DNA of 64,000 nucleotides, from assembly GCA_951813545.1 (NCBI GenBank), contig OX638352.1:248001-312000 (forward strand), written 5' to 3'. The stretch is from an uncultured Poribacteria bacterium (lineage in GTDB: Bacteria > Poribacteria > WGA-4E > WGA-3G). Positions 8,136-19,038 of this stretch are shown piece by piece. Each line of letters opens with the position of its first letter. Within the stretch, counting starts at the first letter, position 1. A program made the translations under genes and the position numbers. The notes beneath the pieces were generated by a model. The model made no database searches and was not told the origin of the DNA. It saw only the letters and a program-made list of their open reading frames with translations.

Positions 8136-8894
8136 CTACAGCGTGCTATAGAGTTCAGCGTGCCGTTTCAGCACGGCATCTGAATCCGGTGGATTGATAA
8201 CTTCAATAGAGATGAATCCGTCATATCCGTCTTCTGCGAGAAGCGTGAGCGACTCTCTCTCAGTGTCCGGCATCGGACCGCTGTCACCGAAGTTGACATG
8301 CGCGTGTCGCACCTTGCCACGCAGATGCACATACGCTACATCAACAGGTTGTCCGTGTCGGACATGGTGTGCCGCATGCCAATTCACATAGGTGTTCTGC
8401 GCCTCGGCACGGTATAACGTCTCTGCAATGTAACTGGCGATAAGATTGCCGTGCGTCTCCAAACAGAGCGCGACCCCCGCATCGCCAGCCAACCCGTCAC
8501 ATTCGCGAATGCCATCCGCTTCCCAATCCAAGGTCTGTGACACCTCAACCGGTGTTTCTGGCACCCTATCTCCGAAAATCCGAATATTCTTCGCACCCAT
8601 CGTTTCGGACAAATCAATATATCGTTTGAGCAGATCCACCTGTTCAGCACGTTTTTGTGCGTCTGGATCAATAAATCTCACGCCAGTTGCGATGCAGGAG
8701 AGCTCAATCCCGCTATCAACAAATTGGGCGCGCGCATCCCGAAGCTGCTGCGGGGTCGAATCCAATTCAACACCGTGTCCGTGATCCCACTCTACTCGAA
8801 GCTCCAAGTGTTCGTAGTTATAGTGTTTCGCTTTGTCAATAAGTTCCGCCAGCGTTAGCGGCGGACAGACAGACGACATAAAACCAAATTTCAT
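8136..8894 (-). CDS. Sugar phosphate isomerase/epimerase (TIM barrel)
   Basis: A 252-residue protein of the same TIM-barrel superfamily as the product at 6318-7112 but clearly divergent from it. It begins MKFGFMSSVCPPLTLAELI and has LRVEWDHGHGVEL, CLETHGN (metal Glu), the NWHAAHHVRHGQ stretch where relatives usually have an Asp ligand, YVHLRG and FISIEVINPP. The His-rich substitution at the second metal site is worth noting. ATG 8894 follows AAGGAAAA. It is probably a sugar or inositol isomerase; the exact substrate cannot be assigned. Confidence 0.8.
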   Translation of the reverse strand: MKFGFMSSVCPPLTLAELIDKAKHYNYEHLELRVEWDHGHGVELDSTPQQLRDARAQFVDSGIELSCIATGVRFIDPDAQKRAEQVDLLKRYIDLSETMGAKNIRIFGDRVPETPVEVSQTLDWEADGIRECDGLAGDAGVALCLETHGNLIASYIAETLYRAEAQNTYVNWHAAHHVRHGQPVDVAYVHLRGKVRHAHVNFGDSGPMPDTERESLTLLAEDGYDGFISIEVINPPDSDAVLKRHAELYSTL

Positions 8895-9150
8895 ATTTTT
8901 AATTTTCCTTGCGGTTCGGTCAGGTTAATTGGATAAATAACGTTAATCGACGCAGATCCGCCTTCCGCTTCGCTTACAGGCTACGGTTTCGTTAAAGCTG
9001 CTTTTTAATACTTTGCAGATAAGCACCGATTGCTTCTCTCAATGGTTTGCGTGTTCGAGTCACCTGCGCGGTTGTTGCAGGTTTACGGTTTAGGAACATC
9101 AAAGAACAGTAGCATATTTGAGTTATGGTTTCGTTTAATATTTTGTTAGG

Positions 9151-12100
9151 CTATCCTCGAATATCAACAGATGAACTGCCGTTTCCTTGTTTCCTAACGT
9201 TGATTTTGACGGGTAAACGCCTTGTTAATTCCTGAATGTGACTAATGAGAAAGATGCTTCGTCCCTGCATGCGGAGTCCCTCCAGTGCAGCGATGGCAAT
9301 GTCAAGCGTCTCGGTATCAAGCGTGCCGAACCCTTCGTCGAGAAACAGCGAATTGAGTTGTGACCGCCCGCGGCTAAGTTCCGAGAGTGCAAGCGCCAAA
9401 GCGAGACTCGTTAGGAACGATTCCCCACCGGAGAGTGTTTCAACGGGACGTTCTTCGTTGGCATTCCAGCGATCGATGACACTCAAGTCGCCGATCCCCT
9501 CGACTTTAAGTTGGTAACGCTCCGAGGTGAGGTATTTCAACTGTTCATTGGCTAAACTGCCCATCTGCTTGAACATAATCTCCAAAGCAAAGTCGCGTAA
9601 ATCGTTTCTGGGTATTGTCTCCTGTAACCGCTGCCAGCGTTCCAATTCTTGCTGAGCCACACGCAGTTTATCAGCGAGAGCCTCACGTTTTTCAAGGGCA
9701 TCTTTTAAGCCCTTGATTCTCTCTCCTTGCGCGCCAATCTCTTTCTGCTTTGCCTGAAGCTGCGCTTCGATTTCTCCGAGTTGTATTTCAATCCGTTCCA
9801 ATGCCTCTGGATCAAACGGCGTTTCTTCAAACCGGGTTTGCAACTCAGTAATCTCCAACGCGAGTTGCTGTATTTCGTTCTTATGAGCATCTATTTGATC
9901 AGTTAGTTTTTGTAGCTGCGCCTCGTCTCGGAAGGCATCGTCATGTGCTTCTGGTGAATCAAATCCTACCTCTGCTAACTTATCAAAGTAAGTTTGGCGC
10001 GCCGTTTCAAACTTTTCACTGGATTCCTTAAACTGTTTCTCGCCAATTGCATGAGCAGTTTGCGTTTGGGTAAGCAAATCTCGACAGCTCTGTAATTGCT
10101 GCTCGGCTTCGTCGCGCTCGTCCTCATTCGTCTGTAGGTCGGTTTCTAACGCGTCAATAGCCTTGTTAATCTCGTCCTCCGTTTCCAACCCATCGGTTTT
10201 CTCACGAGCGGCATCCAGAAACGCTTCGGCTTCACACCGATACTTGTCCATTTCAGTTTTCAATTCTTCACGGTCATTTTTCAGATCCTGAAGTTTACCT
10301 TGGTCTGCCTCAATATTGACGTTAAGCACTTGAAGTTGTGTCTTTGCATTGTCGCGCTCCCCTTCACGCTTTTCAACTTCCTCAATCTTATCACCAAATT
10401 GCTTTACAGCTGCAGCCGGTGCAATATCGTGAAAGGTATCAGGCATAGATTCCCAAAAACGGGTCTCCGTAGATGCCACATCTGCTTGCAAATCCTCAAT
10501 AGTATCGCTGAGATCGTCGAACTGCTTTTCAGATGCGTTCAGGACGTTTGTCTCGCGTTTGATGTCGTTTTCACAGGTTTTGAGGTGTTGTGTTGCAATT
10601 TGGTAAGCATGCGATGCCTGCGTATGTACCTTCTCGGCATCTCCAATTGCCGTGATAGCGGTATCCGCCTCAGTAAACCGTTCGGATGCCCACTTTGACG
10701 AAACATCAGCATCCGGATAGATCACTTGCCATTCAGTGAGAAGTCCGGCTGTTTCATCTCGCAGCGTCTCTATCTCTGCAGTGCATGTTTCAATTTGACC
10801 AGCAGTGTTCCGCTTATCCTGTTCGGTTTGAATCTGCTTCGTCTTCAAAGTTTGCAGATGCGCTTGTGCTGCATCTACATCGTTTTTCGCAGCTGCTAAA
10901 GCCGCTTCTGCACGCTGGAACCGTTCCTCACCTTCAGCTTCGACAATCCCAGCGTGTGGATGCTCTGTAGCCCCACATACCAAGCACGGTTCTCCGGTGT
11001 GAAGATGTTGTCGGAGTTGATTGATCGGATTCGCTAAAAGCACGGATTCCCGCTTCATTTCGCAGTCTTGAACGGCTTTTGCTGCGCGCTGACATATTTC
11101 GGTTTGGTTTGCTAAGTCGGTTTTGATCTTTTCAAGCTCAGTTTCCAATGTCGCTGCAGTGTCATTTAATGTATTCAGTTGATTCTCAGCATCCGCCAAG
11201 TCGTCTCGCGTCGCTTCATATTTCTGTGCAATAGGCTGTGCCTTAGCTGCTTGCCGTGTTCGGGCAGTCCATTCCTCGTAGGTGCCGGTTGCCAATAGCT
11301 TGTTTAATTGCGCGGTGGCATTCTTTAACGTCGTCTCTGCCTCTGCTTTTTCCGATATGTGTTCGGTGTGAGTGTCAGACAACTTTTTGATTTCTTGCTT
11401 CAAGGATGACATGTTCTTTTCAAACTGCGCTTTGCTTGCCAACGCTGTTTCCAACTGCTTTTCTTGTGATTCAAGTTGTGCCAGAAGACCGGTTGCTCGA
11501 TTGAGGCGGTGTTGCCGATCCGATGGAAGCGGATTATTTTCCAAAAAACGCAGCGCATCATCAATCAGTCCCTGCAACCGGGCTTGCTTAGTTTGTCTGT
11601 CAACCAATTGACTCTCCAGCACATCAATCTGATCACTTACATCCACCAATTCTGGCATCCGCTTATCCACCTCTGCAAATCGCTCAGCTGCTCGTTCCAC
11701 ATCTGATTTTGCTGCAGCGTAGACCCGCATCTTTTGGTCTCGCTCGGTGGATGCAGCTGAGTATGCCGCTGCTTTTTTGTCAAAAGCAGCTTGATCGGAT
11801 TTAACCTGCTCTTTCGCCTCTGTTTTCTCAGCTGTTGCTACATGGAGTGCTCCCTTTGCTTCTGCAAGTGCTGATTTTGTATTATCAAACACTTGCTTTT
11901 CAGGGAGAAGCCGTTGGGCACAATTCGCGTTTGCCTGCTCTGTTTGGAGTGCATCAATTTCCGGTTGCTGACCTAAGAGTTCTTCTTGCCGTTTCTCTGA
12001 AGATTGGAATCTCTCAAATTCCTCTGTGCGTTTCGTTTCTTGGTCTCTCTCCTGCTGAATCTGTCGGCTTTCCGCAACTAACCTACCAGTTTCCGCTTGC

Positions 12101-12795
12101 AATGCGTCAAGTTCCGCCTCGGCTTCCGCTACTTGCTCGCGCGAGGCTGCCGGAATTTTGTTTAATTCATCAACAACCACAGCGTTAACTGCTTCAACTT
12201 CACCAACCTTGTCATTTAACGTCTGTTTCAGTACATCGTAAATACTAATGCCTGCGGTTGCCTCTAAAATTGTGCGTCTCTCTTCGTTGTTCGCCTTCAA
12301 GAACGCCGCAAATTCACCTTGTGCTAACATGACCGATCGTCTGAAAGCATCGAAATCAAGCCCCAAAATGGACTCCACCTCTTCACTCACCGTGTTCTCA
12401 CTTAAGCCGAGAGATTTTCCCTTACTGGATAACTTATCACTAATCAACTTGCCATCCTTCGCATAAGACAACTGAACCCTTGGTGAACTTCCTCGCCTAA
12501 TAGACCAAGTGGCGAGATAAGGAGTCCCATTTGCTATAAAGTGTACTTCAGCAAACCCTTCCTTTTCACCATGACTGACGAGGTGGCTCGGATGTTGGCT
12601 CCCCGTCCCACTCAAGCGGGGTGTTTTACCGTAGAGAGCAACACAAATCGCATCCAACAACGTTGTTTTCCCTGCACCTGTCGGACCCGTAATTGCCACT
12701 AGTGAGGCATCGTCCAATGGAGACTTTTCAAAATTGAGTTCAATCTCATCACGGAAACTATTCAGGTTTTTGAGTTTCAGCTTACATAACTTCAT
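9151..12795 (-). CDS. sbcC: SbcC exonuclease subunit, SMC-like ATPase
   Basis: A 1214-residue protein with the full SbcC/Rad50 plan. The N-terminal ATPase half has Walker A GPTGAGKT at residues 37-44 and a Q-loop region AQGEFAAFL. Two long charged coiled-coil arms (about 190-590 and 640-1030) flank the zinc hook CLVC (Cys604 and Cys607). The C-terminal half has the signature [19 protein letters not shown], Walker [12 protein letters not shown] and a switch His in ISHIQEL. With SbcD it forms the Mre11/Rad50-type nuclease that opens DNA hairpins and trims protein-blocked ends. Its ATG overlaps the sbcD stop by 4 bp, so translation is coupled. Confidence 0.97.
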   Translation of the reverse strand: MKLCKLKLKNLNSFRDEIELNFEKSPLDDASLVAITGPTGAGKTTLLDAICVALYGKTPRLSGTGSQHPSHLVSHGEKEGFAEVHFIANGTPYLATWSIRRGSSPRVQLSYAKDGKLISDKLSSKGKSLGLSENTVSEEVESILGLDFDAFRRSVMLAQGEFAAFLKANNEERRTILEATAGISIYDVLKQTLNDKVGEVEAVNAVVVDELNKIPAASREQVAEAEAELDALQAETGRLVAESRQIQQERDQETKRTEEFERFQSSEKRQEELLGQQPEIDALQTEQANANCAQRLLPEKQVFDNTKSALAEAKGALHVATAEKTEAKEQVKSDQAAFDKKAAAYSAASTERDQKMRVYAAAKSDVERAAERFAEVDKRMPELVDVSDQIDVLESQLVDRQTKQARLQGLIDDALRFLENNPLPSDRQHRLNRATGLLAQLESQEKQLETALASKAQFEKNMSSLKQEIKKLSDTHTEHISEKAEAETTLKNATAQLNKLLATGTYEEWTARTRQAAKAQPIAQKYEATRDDLADAENQLNTLNDTAATLETELEKIKTDLANQTEICQRAAKAVQDCEMKRESVLLANPINQLRQHLHTGEPCLVCGATEHPHAGIVEAEGEERFQRAEAALAAAKNDVDAAQAHLQTLKTKQIQTEQDKRNTAGQIETCTAEIETLRDETAGLLTEWQVIYPDADVSSKWASERFTEADTAITAIGDAEKVHTQASHAYQIATQHLKTCENDIKRETNVLNASEKQFDDLSDTIEDLQADVASTETRFWESMPDTFHDIAPAAAVKQFGDKIEEVEKREGERDNAKTQLQVLNVNIEADQGKLQDLKNDREELKTEMDKYRCEAEAFLDAAREKTDGLETEDEINKAIDALETDLQTNEDERDEAEQQLQSCRDLLTQTQTAHAIGEKQFKESSEKFETARQTYFDKLAEVGFDSPEAHDDAFRDEAQLQKLTDQIDAHKNEIQQLALEITELQTRFEETPFDPEALERIEIQLGEIEAQLQAKQKEIGAQGERIKGLKDALEKREALADKLRVAQQELERWQRLQETIPRNDLRDFALEIMFKQMGSLANEQLKYLTSERYQLKVEGIGDLSVIDRWNANEERPVETLSGGESFLTSLALALALSELSRGRSQLNSLFLDEGFGTLDTETLDIAIAALEGLRMQGRSIFLISHIQELTRRLPVKINVRKQGNGSSSVDIRG

Positions 12796-13964
12796 TGCGT
12801 TTCCTCAACAAGTTGGAGCAATTCGCTAAATGTCTGCGTCAAGGTTTCATCGGGTGGATTACCTTCAAATTTGGTCTTGTGAAACTGTTTAAAGATTTTT
12901 TCGGGATCCGGAAAATCCCCAGGAGGAATTATTGGCCCCTGCTCTGCCTCTGGCAGCTCCAATTCAACGCTCAGCACATCACCACCACGCTCACTGAACG
13001 CCTGCCGAATCTCATCGCTGATGCCGACTTTTGGGGCTTCTAATTTCAGTTTAACCTGAATGTACTTGCCATCCCATGTCTGTGTCCTCGCTTGCCAAAG
13101 AATGTCTACCTCATTTCCCTCGACAGTACATAATTCTTTGAAGATAGGAATCTCAATTTCTTTATCCTGTATTAGCGTGCCATCATCAGACAACTCCAGC
13201 AGATATACCTCTTTGCGATACCCCGTTTCGTTGAACCTCAAAGGGATGGGTGAACCTGAGTATCGAATCGGGCAATTGGCACCTTCAATAGCCTGTGGTC
13301 TATGGAGGTGTCCAAGGGCAATATAATCTGCGCTGTCCGGGAAATCGCTGGCACGGATAGCAGTAGCACCCCCAATCTGGATATTGCGTTCGGAGTCGGT
13401 TATTGTTCCACCTTGAACGAAGAGATGCCCCATTAAGATTTTAGGGAGTTCTGCTGGCATACAAGCAACACAATCCGCATAAAACATCTTGAGCCATTCG
13501 CGGTATCGTTTGTTCCTGTCTGCCACTGTTTCATAGGAGAGGTGTCGGAGATCATTTTCCAAAAGGTATGGAACAGCCGCGACCATGACTCGTGGGTTGT
13601 CGGGTGGGAAGGGAAAAACACATTCATGCACTTCTGCGGCGAGTCCAACGACGTGAATCCTCCCCATTTTGAGAAATTCTCTTGGAGCTTCCAGATGTCG
13701 GGCAGAATCGTGATTGCCAGCGGTAATCACCGCGTATGCCGCGGTTTCATTGAAAAGTCGGTATAGAAATCGATAGTAGAGGTTGGTTGCTTCTGCTGAT
13801 GGGAGAGACGTGTCAAAAATATCACCTGAAACGAGGAGGAGTTCGACTTTACGTTCTTCAATTGTGTTAAGAAGCCAGTCCAGGAATTGTTTGTGTTCGT
13901 CAAGTCGGGAACGTTCGTGGAGCCGTTGGCCTATGTGCCAATCAGCGGTGTGCAGTATTTTCAT
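12792..13964 (-). CDS. sbcD: SbcD exonuclease subunit
   Basis: A 390-residue calcineurin-like phosphoesterase of the SbcD/Mre11 type. The di-metal motifs are all present: HTADWHIG near residue 5, SGDIFD near 46, GNHD near 81, MGHLF and the GHLH pair in ALGHLHRPQ. The C-terminal part is the capping domain that contacts SbcC. It is the first gene of the sbcDC operon and overlaps sbcC by 4 bp. No strong ribosome-binding site precedes ATG 13964. Given the many palindromic repeats in this window, a hairpin-cleaving nuclease is a fitting housekeeping partner (inference). Confidence 0.97.
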   Translation of the reverse strand: MKILHTADWHIGQRLHERSRLDEHKQFLDWLLNTIEERKVELLLVSGDIFDTSLPSAEATNLYYRFLYRLFNETAAYAVITAGNHDSARHLEAPREFLKMGRIHVVGLAAEVHECVFPFPPDNPRVMVAAVPYLLENDLRHLSYETVADRNKRYREWLKMFYADCVACMPAELPKILMGHLFVQGGTITDSERNIQIGGATAIRASDFPDSADYIALGHLHRPQAIEGANCPIRYSGSPIPLRFNETGYRKEVYLLELSDDGTLIQDKEIEIPIFKELCTVEGNEVDILWQARTQTWDGKYIQVKLKLEAPKVGISDEIRQAFSERGGDVLSVELELPEAEQGPIIPPGDFPDPEKIFKQFHKTKFEGNPPDETLTQTFSELLQLVEETQ

Positions 13965-14148
13965 GTTTTTTCTACATTTACCACCTGTTGCAAGTTATTT
14001 GTAGAATTAGTAGATACTATCGTAACAAATCCCAAGTCTTTTTTCAAGCAAATTAATCGTTGCGAAAAAAGTCCGTGCCTGTTAGATTAGAACTTATTCT
14101 AAAGTCAATGATTTAGTATTTTTAACGTTTTGAAAATAACGAGGTTAT

Positions 14149-14859
14149 ATGAAGAAACAAATCCGAAGCACCTATTTATTACTGATAACCGTTATTTTTC
14201 TTTTTACCAATGGGTGTGCGATCTTAGAGACATCAATCACCGATCCCCCGCACTTCCGACAGGTTTGGTGGGGCAATACGAAAGCATCAGTGCTCACCAA
14301 GGAACAAGGAAAACGTATCCACACGAACACGGGCGGATCGTTAGTCTACAAAACCCGATACGGAAATACCCCGATTCTGTTGGTATATTGTTTTCGTAGC
14401 CACAACGGAATCTATCGTCTCCGGGCAGCAGGGTACATGACAGCAACTCCAGCGTCAACAGATGACCCAGATAGTGTGTTCCGTCAAGAGTTGCTTGAAA
14501 CACTCGGCGATCCCACTGAAACACTTGAAGATGGTGGTATGCTTTGGCTTGGTGCTGAGACCGTTGCGTACACAAACGCCTATCGTGCAGTGGGTCGTAA
14601 TACAAATTTTTATAGAAGAAGTGCCCCCGGTTCAATTATCCCGATACCCCGACGCCAACAATTACAAGGATGGCACCTCATCACAGGTTACATAGATCGG
14701 AACTTCTATAACGAGATTCTGAATTCCAAAACATGGGATGCTATTCACAGTGAACTCTCACATTACGAGGAAATTTTTTTCGGAATGTTCCGAAAGGTCT
14801 ACACACCTCCTCTCCAATACTTGGAAGACGGACAGCAAATTTCAGTACCTGACAACTAA
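14149..14859 (+). CDS. Hypothetical lipoprotein
   Basis: A 236-residue protein with a basic N-terminus, a hydrophobic stretch and the lipobox FTNGC, placing the lipidated Cys at about residue 23. The mature part has no motif I can name; it is rich in aromatic residues and carries RSHNGIYRLRAAGYM and LGDPTETLEDGGMLWLG segments. ATG 14149 follows ACGAGG. The next gene (PhyH) begins 14 bp after its stop, so the two are probably cotranscribed. Likely anchored to a membrane facing the periplasm. Confidence 0.75.
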   Translation: MKKQIRSTYLLLITVIFLFTNGCAILETSITDPPHFRQVWWGNTKASVLTKEQGKRIHTNTGGSLVYKTRYGNTPILLVYCFRSHNGIYRLRAAGYMTATPASTDDPDSVFRQELLETLGDPTETLEDGGMLWLGAETVAYTNAYRAVGRNTNFYRRSAPGSIIPIPRRQQLQGWHLITGYIDRNFYNEILNSKTWDAIHSELSHYEEIFFGMFRKVYTPPLQYLEDGQQISVPDN

Positions 14860-14873
14860 AAAGGAATTAGCAC

Positions 14874-16067
14874 ATGAAAGACAACGCAAGACTCCTAAGT
14901 TCAGAGTTAGAAGAGATGCAAGTCTATGGGGAGACGCGGGTCGGATGGGATGAAAATACACCCGTCAATGAAACTGTTGATGCTGACGGAAACCCGCCCC
15001 CCGGTAACAGAGGCTTCGGTGTAGCAGATCCGAACTCGCCCAAACGCCGTGTCTACGATGATCAAGGGGTCGAGGCACTACGCGAAAAACTACGCGAGCA
15101 CAACGGCATTCGCGGACTTGAAATCTGTGAACCTCACGAAACTAAGAAAATCGCTCGAATCTTCCACCGCGATGGTTTTGCTGTCGTCAAAGACCTTCTC
15201 AACGCTGAGCAACTCGCGCGCTGGAGAGAAGGATGTGCTGAAGCACTACGCGACATTCTCTCAATACCCGGACCTGGGAACAGAAAATATGTAACGGAAA
15301 CCGGACGACTGCCTCACCGCTATAGTTACGGCACCTCTTCCGCTTCAAGGCAGATGCTGCACCACCCCGCTTGGGCAAACATGATCGACCTGCCAACGAC
15401 AACCCCGATTGTCGCAGAAATCTTCGGTTCTTCAGATTACCGAGTCTGGGGCTCTGGCGGCGACCTCTGCCTCCCCGGTGCAATAGAGTATCAACACCTG
15501 CACCCCGACGGCAGAGATCCACAACACCTTTCCGAAGCACGCATCAAGCAAGCTGAATTACTCGGTGTTCAACTCCATAGAGACGACAACGGGAACCTTG
15601 ATGTCCCGACGCAAAAAATGATTATGGAGATGACACCACCAACGGTAACCATCAACTTCGTGATGTGTGATCTGACTTGGGAAAACGGACCGATTCGTCA
15701 GATTCCGGGGACACACACCCTGCAGCAGAATCCGCCACCCCCGGGCGATGAACCCGACTGGATGAAACACGCGACACTTGTCGGCGCAACGGCTGGTTCC
15801 GGCGTGTTCCGAGACAACCGAGCATGGCACGGGGCAACCCCTAATCTCTCAAAGGAAGTCCGAGCATTGCCAAACGTTGAGTATGCCGCACCGTGGCGCT
15901 CACAGCACGGTTTCAGTAGAATTATGCCTCACGAAATCTGGGAGACACTGACACCATACGCCCAGAAATTGTGTGACTGGATCAAAGCAGACCCAGGTGT
16001 CTGGCCACCCGGTGCCGGTATTATGCACCCACTTGCGAGTAAGCGCGCAGAAGCAGCAAAACGATAG
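14874..16067 (+). CDS. Phytanoyl-CoA dioxygenase family protein
   Basis: A 397-residue PhyH-family Fe(II)/2-oxoglutarate oxygenase, distinct from the one at 5103-6323. It has a Pro/Asn-rich leader of about 60 residues, the FHRDGFAVVKDLLNAEQL motif that opens the fold, a VQLHRDDNGNLD segment with HxD, VTINFVMCDLTWENGPIRQIPGTH, and the late RAWHGATPNLS with the third metal His followed by a basic residue. ATG 14874 follows AAGGAATTA. It is followed after 25 bp by a Gfo/Idh/MocA gene, then a second one, suggesting a catabolic or modification operon for a sugar-like compound. Confidence 0.85.
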   Translation: MKDNARLLSSELEEMQVYGETRVGWDENTPVNETVDADGNPPPGNRGFGVADPNSPKRRVYDDQGVEALREKLREHNGIRGLEICEPHETKKIARIFHRDGFAVVKDLLNAEQLARWREGCAEALRDILSIPGPGNRKYVTETGRLPHRYSYGTSSASRQMLHHPAWANMIDLPTTTPIVAEIFGSSDYRVWGSGGDLCLPGAIEYQHLHPDGRDPQHLSEARIKQAELLGVQLHRDDNGNLDVPTQKMIMEMTPPTVTINFVMCDLTWENGPIRQIPGTHTLQQNPPPPGDEPDWMKHATLVGATAGSGVFRDNRAWHGATPNLSKEVRALPNVEYAAPWRSQHGFSRIMPHEIWETLTPYAQKLCDWIKADPGVWPPGAGIMHPLASKRAEAAKR

Positions 16068-16092
16068 GATAACTAACAGGAGGAAACAACAC

Positions 16093-17133
16093 ATGTTAAA
16101 TTGGGGCGTTATGGGCGCAGGTGGCATCGCATACGTTTTCTGCAATGGGATACGTTTCACAGACAGCGGACAGATTTTTGCCGTTGCGAGCCGTACTCAA
16201 TCGCGTATGGATAGACTCGTCAACGATTTTGACATTCCTCGCCAATACAACGATTACGCCGATCTGTTGACGGATGATGATATCGATGCCATCTATATTG
16301 CGACGATTCATCCACTTCATGCGGAGTGGGCGATAAAGTGTGCCGAAGCTGGAAAGCACCTTCTCGTCGAGAAACCGATCAGCATGAATCACGCCGAAGC
16401 TGCTGCTATGGTAGACGCAGCACGCGAAAATGACGTGTTTCTCATGGAAGCCTTTATGTCTCGGTGCCACCCGCAGATTGCTAAAATGGTTGAACTGATA
16501 CAAGACGGCACCATCGGCGAGGTCCAAGTCATTCGTGCGACTTTCGGTTATCGTTCCGGTTTCAACCCACAGAGCCGTATCTACAACCGTGAAATGGGGG
16601 GCGGCGGTATTCTCGACATTGGGTGTTATACTGCTTCAATGGCACGAAAAGTCGCAGGTGCAGCGGCAAACAAACTGTTTCTGAATCCTATCTCTGTAAA
16701 AGGGAACGGGAAAATTGGTCCCACAGGTGTTGACCATATCGCAGCTGCGACCTTGAAATTTGAGAACGACATCATCGCGGAGATAATTTGTGCCGTCGAA
16801 TGCAATTACGGGAGTCGTGTCACTATCTACGGCACGGAGGGAACGTTAACGATTCCGAACCCATGGCTGCCATCATCACCTTGCCGCGGCGCACGAGAAC
16901 CGCTACCGCTTGATACAACTTTCCCCGCGACGCAACTGATCGTTCAATCGTCCCAAAGCAGAGAAATCACTGAAGTGACGATACCCGTCGATAGGGATCT
17001 ATTTACCTACGAAGCGGATACGGTAGCCAACCACATTGCGGATAGGCAAGCACCGGCAATGTCTTGGGATGACACGCTCGGCAACATGCAGCTGCTGGAC
17101 GCTTGGCTCGCAGAGGTAGGTATCGTTCATTGA
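16093..17133 (+). CDS. Gfo/Idh/MocA family oxidoreductase
   Basis: A 346-residue NAD(P)-dependent dehydrogenase. The Rossmann motif GAGGIA opens the protein and the family EKPIS motif is near residue 96. The C-terminal alpha/beta domain has GGGGILDIGCYTAS with the catalytic-region Asp and Tyr. AGGAGG lies 7 nt before ATG 16093, which decides the start over in-frame upstream codons. Family members oxidise sugars, inositols or related rings. It lies in the middle of an apparent four-gene run (lipoprotein, PhyH, this gene, second Gfo/Idh/MocA). Confidence 0.9.
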   Translation: MLNWGVMGAGGIAYVFCNGIRFTDSGQIFAVASRTQSRMDRLVNDFDIPRQYNDYADLLTDDDIDAIYIATIHPLHAEWAIKCAEAGKHLLVEKPISMNHAEAAAMVDAARENDVFLMEAFMSRCHPQIAKMVELIQDGTIGEVQVIRATFGYRSGFNPQSRIYNREMGGGGILDIGCYTASMARKVAGAAANKLFLNPISVKGNGKIGPTGVDHIAAATLKFENDIIAEIICAVECNYGSRVTIYGTEGTLTIPNPWLPSSPCRGAREPLPLDTTFPATQLIVQSSQSREITEVTIPVDRDLFTYEADTVANHIADRQAPAMSWDDTLGNMQLLDAWLAEVGIVH

Positions 17134-17166
17134 CTTTTATGCCAAGGAATTGAAGGAGATAGATGA

Positions 17167-18381
17167 ATGCGAAAAGCCAAGATCGCCTCGGTAGGTTGTG
17201 GTTGGGTTGCAAAACGTTGGCACCTTCCAACAATCGCTGAATTGACAAAAAGAGGGGATTTGGATTATGTTGCTGTGTGCGACGCAGATGCCGATACTGC
17301 TCGCGCAGCGGGTGAAGAGTACGGTCTCCCGTATTATACAGACGTTGAGCAGATGCTTGAGAAACATAGCGACATCAATGTTGTAGACATCAGCACCGGC
17401 GATTATACACATCATCCGCTCGCAAGAATGGTCGCTGAACACAAGATGCACCCAATCGTCGAAAAACCGATGGCACCTACCCTCGCCTGTTGTGATGTGA
17501 TAATAGACAGCTGCAGAAAAAATGGTGTGCACTTTGAAGTTGCTGAGAACTACTTTCGGATGCCGGGTGATCGAATCATTATAAAGTTGATTCAGGAAGG
17601 TGTGCTTGGGGATATTATGAGGGTTCACTTTATCGAACCCTTCGGACGTAGGCAGTTTGTGCACGGTGCAGGAAAACCGCGAGGGATAGAGTCCCCTATA
17701 TCGACATTTACTTCCCATTCCGGTGTTTGCATTGACATGGGCGTTCATCGGATGTCCCAGATTCGATTTTATGCCCAAAGTGAACCGAAAACAATCACCG
17801 GAATCACCAAGCAATTCATTCCCGGACCCGACAGGGTTTACGAAGATTGGGGGCACGCGCTTATTGATTTTGAAAGCGGTGCCGTTGGGATTTACGAGAC
17901 CTCTCAGGTTGGAGAGGAGACAATCAAGTATAGACAGATTATGGGAACAAAAGGTGTAATAACAGATGTTGACTTTTGGACTCCCGACTTTCCACTTCGT
18001 GCCCTTGTCAACGGCGAAATGAAAGATATTCCGATCGAAACAGAACGACATAAGGTTGATGGGGTGGATGTTCTTTCGAGAATCGTCGTGCACACCGATC
18101 CACAGATTGTCTATGAAAATCCTTTCAGAAATTATGCAATAGACGATTGGAATGTCGGGACCGCTGAAGAAATTATGACCATAGCGAGGGCAGCACTCAC
18201 AGGAGAGCCACCGGAGTACGGTACCGGCGGCAGAAAAGATGTGGAGATGTGCATCGCTTTATATGAATCCTCACGTACGGGAATGATGCCCATTGACATC
18301 CCGATAACCCAGACGACTGGTTATGAGCAGATGGTTCATGACGAATTTCGCCAAAAATTCGGGCACGCCATTGATGAGTAG
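17167..18381 (+). CDS. Gfo/Idh/MocA family oxidoreductase
   Basis: A 404-residue relative of the preceding gene but not a recent duplicate. It has the Rossmann motif GCGWVAKRWHLP, EKPMA near residue 100, the AENYFR strand, and CIDMGVHRMSQIRFY where the family Asp/His catalytic pair is expected. The C-terminal part is extended by about 60 residues relative to the first copy. GGAGATAG precedes ATG 17167, with a 33-bp gap to the upstream gene. Two such dehydrogenases beside a PhyH oxygenase suggest sequential oxidation of a polyol (inference). Confidence 0.9.
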   Translation: MRKAKIASVGCGWVAKRWHLPTIAELTKRGDLDYVAVCDADADTARAAGEEYGLPYYTDVEQMLEKHSDINVVDISTGDYTHHPLARMVAEHKMHPIVEKPMAPTLACCDVIIDSCRKNGVHFEVAENYFRMPGDRIIIKLIQEGVLGDIMRVHFIEPFGRRQFVHGAGKPRGIESPISTFTSHSGVCIDMGVHRMSQIRFYAQSEPKTITGITKQFIPGPDRVYEDWGHALIDFESGAVGIYETSQVGEETIKYRQIMGTKGVITDVDFWTPDFPLRALVNGEMKDIPIETERHKVDGVDVLSRIVVHTDPQIVYENPFRNYAIDDWNVGTAEEIMTIARAALTGEPPEYGTGGRKDVEMCIALYESSRTGMMPIDIPITQTTGYEQMVHDEFRQKFGHAIDE

Positions 18382-18543
18382 GACCGATCCACAGCGTCAA
18401 TTTCCGACAATCTAAGGCAGGATAATTTCCAACTATCTCAACATCGCTGCGAAATTACCTCCCTGCTATTTGGTTAGCGTTCAGCCCCAGATTAGACAGA
18501 CATATAGTTTTATCTGTCCTTCGGACAAGATGAGAGGAAAACA

Positions 18544-18840
18544 ATGGAGATCAGCCTTGTTGTTATGATGATTTGGTGTGCTGTACTGCTCTGGTGCAGT
18601 CTCAAAGAGACAGAACGACACTTACAATTCGTCTTTACAGTGGTGTGTCTTTCCGGCGGTATTCTCTTTTTCGCGTGGTATGCTTTCACCGATGAATTCT
18701 TTTCTCTTAGATTCTGGAGATTTAGATGGCGCAGATATGAGGAACACTTCCGTATTCTCTCCTATCTCATCATATTCCTAACGATTGTTTATGGCGCACG
18801 CGTTCTTGGCACTCGGATCGACAAAAGGGAAAAAAAATGA
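18544..18840 (+). CDS. Small hypothetical membrane protein
   Basis: A 98-residue protein with three likely membrane helices (about residues 3-20, 28-50 and 75-93), a basic loop between the second and third and a Lys-rich tail. GAGAGGAAAAC precedes ATG 18544, a good ribosome-binding site. No known family is recognised. It lies between two transcription units on the same strand. Confidence 0.65.
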   Translation: MEISLVVMMIWCAVLLWCSLKETERHLQFVFTVVCLSGGILFFAWYAFTDEFFSLRFWRFRWRRYEEHFRILSYLIIFLTIVYGARVLGTRIDKREKK

Positions 18841-18940
18841 ACAAACAGCGTGAAATTTTATGAGAAAAGAAAACACCTGACCCCTAATATAACGTGAGTT
18901 TGATATTAATAACGTACGACAAAACCTAAATCGGTCCGGT

Positions 18941-18968
18941 GACAGCATAAAAAGGACAGCATAAAAAG
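18941..18968 (+). repeat. 14-bp perfect tandem duplication
   Basis: GACAGCATAAAAAG occurs twice without a gap (18941-18954 and 18955-18968), immediately upstream of the -35 element of the aroQ promoter. Confidence 0.8.
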
Positions 18969-18970
18969 TC

Positions 18971-19000
18971 TTGAAAGTTTTTCCAATTGATTATATACTG
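18971..19000 (+). promoter_or_regulatory. Putative sigma70 promoter of aroQ
   Basis: TTGAAA (18971-18976), 18-bp spacer, TATACT (18995-19000), 39 bp before ATG 19039. Confidence 0.5.
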
Positions 19001-19038
19001 CTTATGGTGGTAAGGTAATACATCACGAAAAAGGAACC

